DNA of 64,000 nucleotides, from positions 1,674,001 to 1,738,000 of the forward strand of contig NZ_CP160452.1 of the NCBI RefSeq assembly GCF_041295575.1, given 5' to 3'. Made by a program: the position numbers and the translations under genes. The notes below the pieces were generated by a model. The model did not search any database, was not told the DNA's origin, and saw only the letters and a list, made by a program, of their open reading frames with translations. This stretch comes from Sporosarcina pasteurii (GTDB lineage Bacteria > Bacillota > Bacilli > Bacillales_A > Planococcaceae). The first letter of the stretch is position 1. The number at the start of each line of letters is the position of its first letter. Of the stretch, positions 28,294 through 35,590 are shown in pieces.

Positions 28294-28692
28294 TCACAAT
28301 GGTAGATTAAGCTGCCAAGAAACGCCGAATTTATCATTTATCCAGCCAAACTTCTTACTAAATCCATAATCACCTAAAGGCATAAGTGCTTGTCCACCAT
28401 CAGCAAGTTTATTGTAAAGCTCGTCAATTTCCTCTTCGGTTTCGCATGTGATATAGATTGAAAATGACGGTGTGAAATCAAATTCGTGCTTAATATTACT
28501 ATCAATGCACATGAATGCTTGTCCTTTCAAGGAAAATGTCGCTTGCATAACAGTTCCCTCGTCACCAGATTCATTTGCACCATATCTTACAATACTTGTA
28601 ATTTCCGAATCCTCGATTAGCGATGTGTAATAATTCATCGCCTCTTCCGCCTTACCGTCTTGGAACATTAAAAATGGCAGTACTTTGTTCAT
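28294..28692 (-). CDS. VOC superfamily protein (PhnB/YjdN-like)
   Basis: Small glyoxalase-fold protein of the PhnB-like group (132 aa). Seen: LPFLMFQDGKAEEAMNYYTSLI N-terminus, GQAFMCIDSN and SIYITCETEEEIDELYNKLADGG, with the C-terminal FGWINDKFGVSWQLNLP. This family includes many uncharacterised proteins and is often mislabelled as a ubiquinone methyltransferase; no catalytic role can be read here. Monocistronic. Confidence 0.85.
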   Translation of the reverse strand: MNKVLPFLMFQDGKAEEAMNYYTSLIEDSEITSIVRYGANESGDEGTVMQATFSLKGQAFMCIDSNIKHEFDFTPSFSIYITCETEEEIDELYNKLADGGQALMPLGDYGFSKKFGWINDKFGVSWQLNLPL

Positions 28693-28873
28693 AGAAAACC
28701 GACTCCTCTAAATAATTTTTAATTATCAATAGCATTAGCCTATCTACATAAGTCTAACACTTCACCCTATCATTTTCGCTTAGAAAAATCCCAGGATTGA
28801 GCCAAGTTTTTGTGGGTAATAATTTTAGGAGAGATTTTCTCTTCTAGGATAGTATTTCGTTTTTTAAAATGGC

Positions 28874-29117
28874 AAATAAACTATGTTGATTTCCGTTCCG
28901 AGCGGACGCTTTCGGTGGGGCGTGCGGTGAGCCAATCGCAAAACGCAGCTTGCGATTTGCCGTATTTCTGCGGTTTTTGCGGAAATTAAGGCATCCTGGT
29001 AAATATTCATGCTCATAACGCTTCGCTTTTACTCGCAAAAGCCGTTCTTCGTTACGGCTTTCGCTAATCCCACCCGAGTCGCCGCTCTGCACTCCAATCA
29101 ACAGAGATTCCTTATAT
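28874..29117. repeat. Modular palindromic repeat R3 (copy of R1)
   Basis: 216-bp core at 28886-29101 nearly identical to R1, with the same four internal hairpins (the AAAGCCGT hairpin, the GCGATT hairpin, etc.) and the same TATATATAA flank. It stands immediately before a transposase remnant, as R1 does. No gene is present. Confidence 0.85.
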
Positions 29118-29126
29118 ATAAATTTT

Positions 29127-29449
29127 TACAAGATACGAGCAATATGCTTCCAATGGGTGCATCGGAGACGACTATGCGCGTATTTGCGAAACGATTAAAG
29201 AATGGTAAAAGCTGGAGTGAACGAGGTATTCAAGCATTTATTCAGTTGGTAGTTGTATTATCAGATAAACACTTGCAATTTGAAGACGCGAAAGGATTAA
29301 ACCCGCTAGTTCAAGAGATGACAATGGAACTAGCGGTTGAAGGACAATCTTATAGAAGTGCTTCTCACACATTAGAAAAGTTACTTGGTTATTCGGTTAT
29401 CAGCAATGAATCAATACGCCAATATCTTTTACAAACTGAAGTTATATGA
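29127..29449 (+). pseudogene. Scrambled transposase remnant
   Basis: Open frame continuing out of R3 and reading ETTMRVFAKRLKNGKSWSERG, then LVQEMTMELAVEGQSYRSASH and LEKLLGYSVISNESIRQYLL. The first part looks like the C-terminal, the second like an N-terminal-side segment of a UPF0236/ISLre2-like transposase, so two pieces seem joined in reversed order. No catalytic core is left. Family call from memory of motifs only. Confidence 0.4.
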
Positions 29450-29477
29450 AATTCATCTGTCGTACAGATGAGAATAT

Positions 29478-29890
29478 CCAAATTATTCCATGTGCACACC
29501 AATTAATCGGAGTGGAAATCGGCGAGTGCTCTCAAACGCTTCGCTTTTTGGTCGCAAAAGCCGTTCTTCGTGACGGCTCTTCCAGCGGGAACAGCGCGAG
29601 CTAGCCGAACAACGGAGAGTTCGGTTTGTATAATTTTTGTGGTCTTTACAAAAATTATACAGAAAGCTCTTGCCCCGCAGGAGCGTAGCGACGAGGAGAT
29701 TGAAGCCGTGCCCGCGGAAATAATAAATGCGGAAGGAGGCGCTTAGATGCGACAAGCATAAGACGAATTAACGGAGTGGCGTCTTTTGCCACGCAGTTAA
29801 TTTGGCTTATGACTCGAGCATCTGCCTCCTAATGCTGGATAAGCGTCCGATTGGAACGGAGATTAATTGTGTTATGGATTTTATTTATCC
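29478..29890. repeat. Modular palindromic repeat R4 with inserted hairpin modules
   Basis: Same framework as R2 (CCAAATTATTCC to GGAGATTAATTG) but interrupted three times: the AAAGCCGT-type hairpin near 29556-29580; a hairpin TGTATAATTTTTGT/ACAAAAATTATACA (29627-29661); and a 97-nt imperfect hairpin between AGGAGGC (29734) and GCCTCCT (29830). The right end GTTATGGATTTTATTTATCC is the inverse of the outer left end of R1. No gene. Confidence 0.85.
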
Positions 29891-29903
29891 AACACAAACT
29901 ATT

Positions 29904-30374
29904 TTAACGGGATATGCCAGATTCCATTTCAAGCAGCTTATCAATAGACTGTGATACATCTTGTAAGATTGTTTTCCATTTTTCACTTAACGTTTCGCTT
30001 AATCCAATATGGAACCCGATCTCAAAAGGCTCCACCCCAATGAGGTAACCTTTTATTGACTCTGTATATTGATACAACGCTTGAAACAAATGAAAGTTAT
30101 GCGCAGATATGTCTAACGCATGATACTCATGCAATTGGGCAAGTGGGTAAACAGTTAGTTCACCTGGTTGACTGTTTGAAAAAACAGCATCTACAATGAT
30201 CACAACTGAAGCTTTCATAATTTGATCCATGCAGTAATCGATATCTGATTCTCCTATCAAAAAAGAAACATCAGATGTACGATTCAGCTGAGCAAGATGC
30301 TCTACTAGATAAATGCCAATTCCATCATCCATCATTAATCGATTCCCAATGCCTAATACAATTATTTTCCCCAT
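29904..30374 (-). CDS. Hydrogenase maturation endopeptidase (HyaD/HybD family)
   Basis: Removes the C-terminal extension of the hydrogenase large subunit after nickel insertion. Seen: GIGNRLMMDDGIGIYLVE with a metal-binding Asp, VIIVDAVFSN with the second, and a His in DISAHNFHLFQAL, the three Ni-contact positions. The ATG at 30374 overlaps the large-subunit stop (TGATG), with AAGGTG 5 nt upstream. Last gene of the hydrogenase operon. 156 aa is normal. Confidence 0.92.
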   Translation of the reverse strand: MGKIIVLGIGNRLMMDDGIGIYLVEHLAQLNRTSDVSFLIGESDIDYCMDQIMKASVVIIVDAVFSNSQPGELTVYPLAQLHEYHALDISAHNFHLFQALYQYTESIKGYLIGVEPFEIGFHIGLSETLSEKWKTILQDVSQSIDKLLEMESGISR

Positions 30375-31780
30375 CAAAACACCTTAATTGTCTTTACTTG
30401 TTTCCCAGGTCTATATACATGAGTCGCGCATGACATACACGGATCGAAAGAACGGAGAATTCTTCCGATTTCTGCAGGGTTATCTGGATTTTCGATGTAA
30501 GTGCCCATTAAGGCTTCTTCTGCAGTACCCCTATAACCATTATCATCCTTAGTTGAAAAATCCCATGTAGAAGGTGTGATGATTTGATAAAAGGAAATTT
30601 TCTGATCTTGAATTTTTAACCAGTGGCCGAGTCCGCCTCGCGTTGTATCTATTAACCCCCTTCCAGCTGCCGACTCTGGAAGGTCATATTTTTTTTGTAC
30701 ATCTACATCCGGTACGACTTGCTGAATTAAAATTTTCATAATCTCTGCGATTTTCTTTGTTTCTAATGCACGAGCAATTGTTCTATCCATAGCAGAGATG
30801 CGATTTTCATACGCCCCGCTTAATATTAACCGTGCCAACGGGCCAACCTCAAAAGGAAGTCCATTATATCTTGGTGCCTTTACCCATGAATAAGCATTTT
30901 CTTTATCCATATCTGGTTCTGTCACTTCTTCACTTGGCTCATTGCTGTTATTCACTGACTTGAAATAGGCGTAATCTATTTTTTCTTGAATGTTATTTTC
31001 ATCAAATGCTTCAACAGTTCCTTTTGTGAACACGAGCGGATCTACGTATAGTGTGCCTAATTCCTTATAATCGTTAAATGCACCGTAAGTTAAAAGATTT
31101 CCGTATCCTCCGCCTAAGTGGAAGTAATCCTTATAGAAATTCGCAATATCATAGACATCCGGAATCATTTTATCATCAATAAATCTAATAATTTTCGTTA
31201 AAATAGAGTCAATATGAACAATTTTTTCCGCTGTTGCTTGTGTTGTCACGCCTCCAATAAAAACACCGTGGTTATGAGGGGCTTTACCGCCTAACACCGC
31301 TAACATCTCGTGAGCTAACCGACTGAACGTCAGAGAATCAAAATAATGCTTAGCAATCCGGTCATTAATGTTTTTAGGTAATCGAAAATCATTATGATCG
31401 GACTGGAAAAGTGTATTCTGCTCAATCTTTACAAAATCAGGAACAGTGTATTGATAAAAATGACGAATATGATTTTGTAGAAACTCACAACAATGGATGA
31501 TATCTCGTAAATATCTTCCTTGTTCCATAGGCTCAATATTTAAAGCATCTTCTAAAGCAAGGGAGGAAGCCATTGAGTGGGCAGCAGAGCAAATTCCGCA
31601 TATTCGCTGGGTAAAATAAACGGCATCAAAAGGACTTCGACCAATTAGCATCTGTTCAAATCCGCGAAATAAATTTCCTTTTGTTTTGACATCAACAACC
31701 CGATTCTGGTCAACCATCACATCAATTTCCATAAAACCGCTAATTCTTGTCAACGGATTTATTACAATTCTCTTACTCAT
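30374..31780 (-). CDS. [NiFe] hydrogenase large subunit
   Basis: Carries the Ni-Fe(CN)2CO site that splits H2. Seen: the N-terminal L1 motif RICGICSAAHSMAS and the C-terminal L2 motif DPCMSCATH; the 14 residues after His (ending KTIKVF) form the peptide removed by the endopeptidase encoded next. At 468 aa it is shorter than classical membrane-bound uptake large subunits (about 570-600). It overlaps the small subunit by 8 nt. Hydrogenase group cannot be assigned from reading alone. Confidence 0.95.
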   Translation of the reverse strand: MSKRIVINPLTRISGFMEIDVMVDQNRVVDVKTKGNLFRGFEQMLIGRSPFDAVYFTQRICGICSAAHSMASSLALEDALNIEPMEQGRYLRDIIHCCEFLQNHIRHFYQYTVPDFVKIEQNTLFQSDHNDFRLPKNINDRIAKHYFDSLTFSRLAHEMLAVLGGKAPHNHGVFIGGVTTQATAEKIVHIDSILTKIIRFIDDKMIPDVYDIANFYKDYFHLGGGYGNLLTYGAFNDYKELGTLYVDPLVFTKGTVEAFDENNIQEKIDYAYFKSVNNSNEPSEEVTEPDMDKENAYSWVKAPRYNGLPFEVGPLARLILSGAYENRISAMDRTIARALETKKIAEIMKILIQQVVPDVDVQKKYDLPESAAGRGLIDTTRGGLGHWLKIQDQKISFYQIITPSTWDFSTKDDNGYRGTAEEALMGTYIENPDNPAEIGRILRSFDPCMSCATHVYRPGKQVKTIKVF

Positions 31781-32678
31781 CTTTTACCACCCTAGTCGTA
31801 TCATAACTAATGAACGGTGCCATGGCATCCGGAAAACCAAAGGAAGCACAACCAATGCATGGTGTATTAGCCCCTATCGGCCAATTTACATGGCCGTTCC
31901 ATTGCCTTGTTGGACAATCCACTCTCGTAACAGGTCCTCGACATCCAAGCTTAAATAAACAAGTTTTATCACTTAATTTTTCGGCAAAAATCCCCCGGTC
32001 AAAAAACGGTCTTCTTGGACAACGGTCATGGATAAGTGTGCTATAAAACATTAAAGGCCGATTTAAGTTGTCTGTTTCCGGTTCCCCATATAATAACAAA
32101 TGCGCTAAGGTCCCTAAAAACCAGTCTGGATGAACAGGACATCCCGGAAGTTTAATGATACTTTTGTCCGGCAAAACTTCCTGCAGTCCTACAGATTGTG
32201 TTGGATTTGGTTTTGCTGCTGAGACACCCCCATGTGTTGCACAAGCCCCTACTGCTAGAATATGAGAAGCTTTTTCTCCGAGCATTTTAGCTGCTTGAAG
32301 ACCTGTTAAAGGCTCTCCTTTCCAGCTCCCGATAATATTGTATAACCCATTGTTTTTTAACGCTACAGCGCCTTCGACTGCTAAAATATACTCTTCATCC
32401 ATTGCTGTTAGCAGTTGCTCAATGGCCTGCTCTCCTTCAGCAGCCATTAAACTATTAGAATAACGAAGATGGACCATTGAATTTAATGTATACTCGAAGT
32501 CGGGATTCTGTCCGTTTAACAGAGAAATAATATTACCGGAACATCCATTTAACTCTAAGTAAATGAGATTTTTCTTCTGAATACTCCCCGTTTCAAGATT
32601 CTTTCGTGCTGTAGTTGTTAACCTTTCTGCAATGGCCTCGTTCGTTAAATTCTCCGGCGGTAAAATTTGTCCTTCCAT
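31773..32678 (-). CDS. [NiFe] hydrogenase small (Fe-S) subunit without Tat signal
   Basis: Electron-transfer subunit with three Fe-S clusters. Seen: LELNGCSGNIIS in the proximal-cluster position, VGACATHGGVSAAKPNPT, LPGCPVHPDW, then IHDRCPRR, KTCLFKLGCRGPVT, VDCPTRQW and NTPCIGCASFGFPDAM for medial and distal clusters. From the ATG at 32678 (GGGAGG 8 nt upstream) the protein is 301 aa and starts MEGQILPPENL, so no twin-arginine signal: the enzyme is probably cytoplasmic. The usual CxxC near the proximal cluster reads CSGN, i.e. the second Cys is Asn. Starts in a TAATG overlap with the cytochrome b5-like gene. Confidence 0.93.
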   Translation of the reverse strand: MEGQILPPENLTNEAIAERLTTTARKNLETGSIQKKNLIYLELNGCSGNIISLLNGQNPDFEYTLNSMVHLRYSNSLMAAEGEQAIEQLLTAMDEEYILAVEGAVALKNNGLYNIIGSWKGEPLTGLQAAKMLGEKASHILAVGACATHGGVSAAKPNPTQSVGLQEVLPDKSIIKLPGCPVHPDWFLGTLAHLLLYGEPETDNLNRPLMFYSTLIHDRCPRRPFFDRGIFAEKLSDKTCLFKLGCRGPVTRVDCPTRQWNGHVNWPIGANTPCIGCASFGFPDAMAPFISYDTTRVVKDE

Positions 32679-33193
32679 TACACCAACCTCCCTACAACAG
32701 GTAGTGTTGCTAAGATTGATTGTTGCCCGGTATGACAAGAAGCAAATTCCTGCGTATAATCTTTCCCTGCAATTAAGCCAAAGTGAGTAGCTGCTGCCCA
32801 AGCTCGATTGTTTGTCACATCATAAACAATGCCATTAACTGCAACATAAGCCGGTCTTCCATTTTTCCCAGTAAAAGTGGCTAATTCTCCAAGTGTAAAC
32901 GGACGCTGGTTAGACTGTGCTGTATTTGGAGCAGGTGTAATCGGCGGGATTTGTGTCTGATTCATCATCCCCGCAGGAATAGCTTGTTGTGAAGGTGATA
33001 AATGATTATTAGTCATTGCTTGACTCGCCAGCGATTCACTGAGGAAATGAATGGCTGATAATGTCTCCCATAGTCGCTGCAAAATTTGTTGTTTCATAGA
33101 TGGGTCATTCAACGTGGAAAGCATATAAATGTCATAACGTGCCTGTGTAACAAGATGATTTAATTGCATTCTAATCATTTCGATATTTTGCAA
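32678..33193 (-). CDS. Cytochrome b5-like heme/steroid-binding domain protein
   Basis: 171 aa: a helical N-terminus (about 1-65), a Pro/Gln/Asn-rich linker (about 65-95), and a C-terminal cytochrome b5-like domain (about 97-171) with FTLGELATFTGKNGRPAYVAVNGIVYDV, an axial-His candidate in ATHFGLIAGKDYT and a second His in FASCHTGQQ. No TM helix or signal peptide. It overlaps the small-subunit start by one base, so it is translationally tied to the hydrogenase and could be its electron acceptor; that role is inference. No cytochrome b (HyaC) gene is present. Confidence 0.85.
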   Translation of the reverse strand: MQNIEMIRMQLNHLVTQARYDIYMLSTLNDPSMKQQILQRLWETLSAIHFLSESLASQAMTNNHLSPSQQAIPAGMMNQTQIPPITPAPNTAQSNQRPFTLGELATFTGKNGRPAYVAVNGIVYDVTNNRAWAAATHFGLIAGKDYTQEFASCHTGQQSILATLPVVGRLV

Positions 33194-33247
33194 ATTGTTC
33201 TCCCCTTTAGGCTGATCCCTCTATCCTATGTTTAGTTATCAAAATGA

Positions 33248-34255
33248 TTAGCAAATTCTAGGTAAAAGTTGACCTGATAGACGATCAAGTCCTCTTGTTG
33301 TACCAACCGGTGTTTTTAATAATAGTCTTCCAGGATGATTGTGGCGGGCAGTAATTTGACCAATTACGCTTGCATCTTTTCCAATCTCATGACTTCTCAA
33401 GATTTCAAGTGCCTTTTGTTTATCATTAGAATCAACAATCATCACAACTTTTCCTTCATTTGCTAAATATAGAGGATCATAACCTAAAATATCGCATGCA
33501 CCTTGAACATCTCCGCGAATTGGAATAAATTTTTCATTTACCTCAATTGTAAAATGAAAGTCTTCGCATAATTCCACTAGTGTTGTCGCTAACCCTCCCC
33601 TTGTCGGATCTCTCATTATCCGAACACCTTTAATTTCCTCCGTGAGCCCATGAATCATATCGTTCAGTGATGCACAGTCGCTTTTAACATCTGTCAGTAA
33701 CCCGAGTTCCTGGCGCGCACTCAATATAGCCACCCCGTGATCACCTACTGTACCGCTAACAATCACAGCATCACCTTCTTGAATCATTTCGGGCGTCAGT
33801 CGATGCTGTTCCTGCAGAAAACCAATCCCTGTCGTATTAATAAAAAGACCATCAACACTACCCTTTTCGACTACTTTTGTATCACCGGCAACGATGTTCA
33901 CCTTAGCCTTTTCTGCTTCTCCTGCCATCGTATTAACAATCTCTTTTAGACTTTCTATCGGAAAACCTTCTTCGATTATAAAGCCCGCAGTGATTACATG
34001 AGGCGTAGCACCACTTACTGCTAAATCGTTTACAGTTCCAGTTATTGCTAAATTCCCTATATTTCCGCCTGGAAAGAAAATTGGTTTCACTACGTAACTA
34101 TCAGTTGTTACAGCGATCGTTTGCGTAGGAATAGGAAGAATAGCCGAGTCAAACTTAGTTTGCTCTATATGGCCAAATGATTGAATAAAGATGTCCCGGA
34201 TAAGTTGATGTGTTAATTCTCCACCTTCTCCATGTGCTAAACTTATTTGTTGCAT
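33248..34255 (-). CDS. hypE: Hydrogenase maturation protein HypE
   Basis: Dehydrates the thiocarbamate on its own C-terminal Cys to a thiocyanate, the source of the CN ligands of the Ni-Fe site. Seen: AHGEGGELTHQLI N-terminus, AVSGATPHVITAGFIIEEGFP, VAGDTKVVEKG, RDPTRGGLATTL, and the required C-terminal ending PRIC with Cys last. Start set at ATG 34255 inside the hypD stop (TGATG), giving MQQISLAHG and 335 aa, the family length. Confidence 0.95.
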   Translation of the reverse strand: MQQISLAHGEGGELTHQLIRDIFIQSFGHIEQTKFDSAILPIPTQTIAVTTDSYVVKPIFFPGGNIGNLAITGTVNDLAVSGATPHVITAGFIIEEGFPIESLKEIVNTMAGEAEKAKVNIVAGDTKVVEKGSVDGLFINTTGIGFLQEQHRLTPEMIQEGDAVIVSGTVGDHGVAILSARQELGLLTDVKSDCASLNDMIHGLTEEIKGVRIMRDPTRGGLATTLVELCEDFHFTIEVNEKFIPIRGDVQGACDILGYDPLYLANEGKVVMIVDSNDKQKALEILRSHEIGKDASVIGQITARHNHPGRLLLKTPVGTTRGLDRLSGQLLPRIC

Positions 34256-35367
34256 CAAGGTGACACTTCCTTCATGAATTGATAATGCGCTGCACAAGTT
34301 CCTTCGCTTGAGACCATACAAGGACCAAGAGGCTGAGTGGGTGTACAGCCATTATTGAAGAACCTACACGCTTCTGGAGCAATTAATCCCTGAACCACTT
34401 CACCACAGCGACAATTTGTTTGTGTTGGTTCTCCTAACGGAATATTAAACTTCCTTTTTGCATCGTATTGCGCATATTGCCCTTTAAGAACTAATCCACT
34501 TTCATGAATGACACCTATACCTCTCCACTCTACGTCATCGGTTTCTAAATATTCCTCTATTAATTTTTGAGCCACGATGTTTCCTTTATCGCTTACAACA
34601 TGCGTATATTCATTAAGGACATCAACCTTTTTTTCCAAGTGAAGTTGAATAAGCTTGTAAATTCCACTAAGCAATTCAATCGGTTCAAAACCGGTAATGA
34701 CTCCTGAAATAGCGAACTTTTCAACTAAAAAATGATAACTTTGCTTTCCTGTAACGACAGCAACATGGCCAGGCAAAAGAAAGCCATCAACTTTTACTTC
34801 TCCCGATTGAAGCATCGTACTTAATACAGGTTCAATTAATTTTGTTGTCATCCAAATCGAGTAGTTTTTTATGTTTTTTCTCTCGGCTTGGCGAATCGTA
34901 AGAGCAAGAATTGGAATTGTCGTTTCGAATCCAATCCCTAAAAAGACAACTTCCTTTTCCGGATTTTCTTCTGCTATTTTTATACTATCTAATGGAGAAT
35001 AAATCACTCTTATATCCTTACCGGATGTCTTTTCCTCCATCAAGGTGGACTTAGAACCTGGTACACGCATCATGTCGCCAAATGTACAAAGTATCGTGTT
35101 AGGCTCCTCTGACAACTGAATCATCGCATCGATGGATTTTTGATCGGTGACGCAAACTGGACATCCTGGACCGGAAATTAGATGAATATAATCACGCAAC
35201 CTAGCCTTTATGCCTGTTTTGGTTAATGCCATCGTATGGGAGCCACATACCTCCATGAATACCGGGATTCTCCCTTTTTCTTCTTTAAATCTCTTCGCTA
35301 AATCGATCACCGCTTCAACTAATTCATAAATTAAATCCGTTTCAGTAAATGGTTCCATTTTCGGCAT
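34255..35367 (-). CDS. hypD: Hydrogenase maturation protein HypD
   Basis: Fe-S protein that with HypC holds the iron while CO and CN ligands are added. Seen: MEVCGSHTMALTKTGI, SGPGCPVCVTDQ, GFETTIPILAL, LPGHVAVVTG, GFEPIELLSGIYKL and the C-terminal cysteine set NCRCGEVVQG..CRFFNNGCTPTQPLGPCMVSSEGTCAAHYQF. 370 aa is normal. It overlaps hypC by 26 nt and hypE by 3 nt. Confidence 0.95.
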   Translation of the reverse strand: MPKMEPFTETDLIYELVEAVIDLAKRFKEEKGRIPVFMEVCGSHTMALTKTGIKARLRDYIHLISGPGCPVCVTDQKSIDAMIQLSEEPNTILCTFGDMMRVPGSKSTLMEEKTSGKDIRVIYSPLDSIKIAEENPEKEVVFLGIGFETTIPILALTIRQAERKNIKNYSIWMTTKLIEPVLSTMLQSGEVKVDGFLLPGHVAVVTGKQSYHFLVEKFAISGVITGFEPIELLSGIYKLIQLHLEKKVDVLNEYTHVVSDKGNIVAQKLIEEYLETDDVEWRGIGVIHESGLVLKGQYAQYDAKRKFNIPLGEPTQTNCRCGEVVQGLIAPEACRFFNNGCTPTQPLGPCMVSSEGTCAAHYQFMKEVSP

Positions 35368-35575
35368 CTATAATATTCCTCCACTCTTCAATACTTTCTT
35401 TGGCGAAATTTTCATCTACTATCGTCATCGCTTGTCCGGCATGGAGTAAGACATAGTCATCAACGTTAACCTCTGGAACAAAAAAGATACCGATATGCAT
35501 GCGTGAACCCATCACATCTACTAAAGCACTTTGCTCTTCAATTTCAATTACTCTTGCAGGTACTGCTATACACAA
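35342..35575 (-). CDS. hypC: Hydrogenase maturation chaperone HypC
   Basis: Small chaperone that binds the iron centre with HypD and escorts the large subunit. Seen: MCIAVPARVIEI with the essential Cys2, and the DYVLLHAGQAMTIVDE block. 77 aa. The end overlaps hypD by 26 nt. Confidence 0.93.
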   Translation of the reverse strand: MCIAVPARVIEIEEQSALVDVMGSRMHIGIFFVPEVNVDDYVLLHAGQAMTIVDENFAKESIEEWRNIIDAENGTIY

Positions 35576-35590
35576 ATACTCTCCTCCCCT

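Noticed and set aside
28844..29101. 85-codon minus-strand frame over R3, also seen over R1
   Set aside because: Identical peptide arises at both repeat copies only because the repeat DNA is the same; no expression signals.
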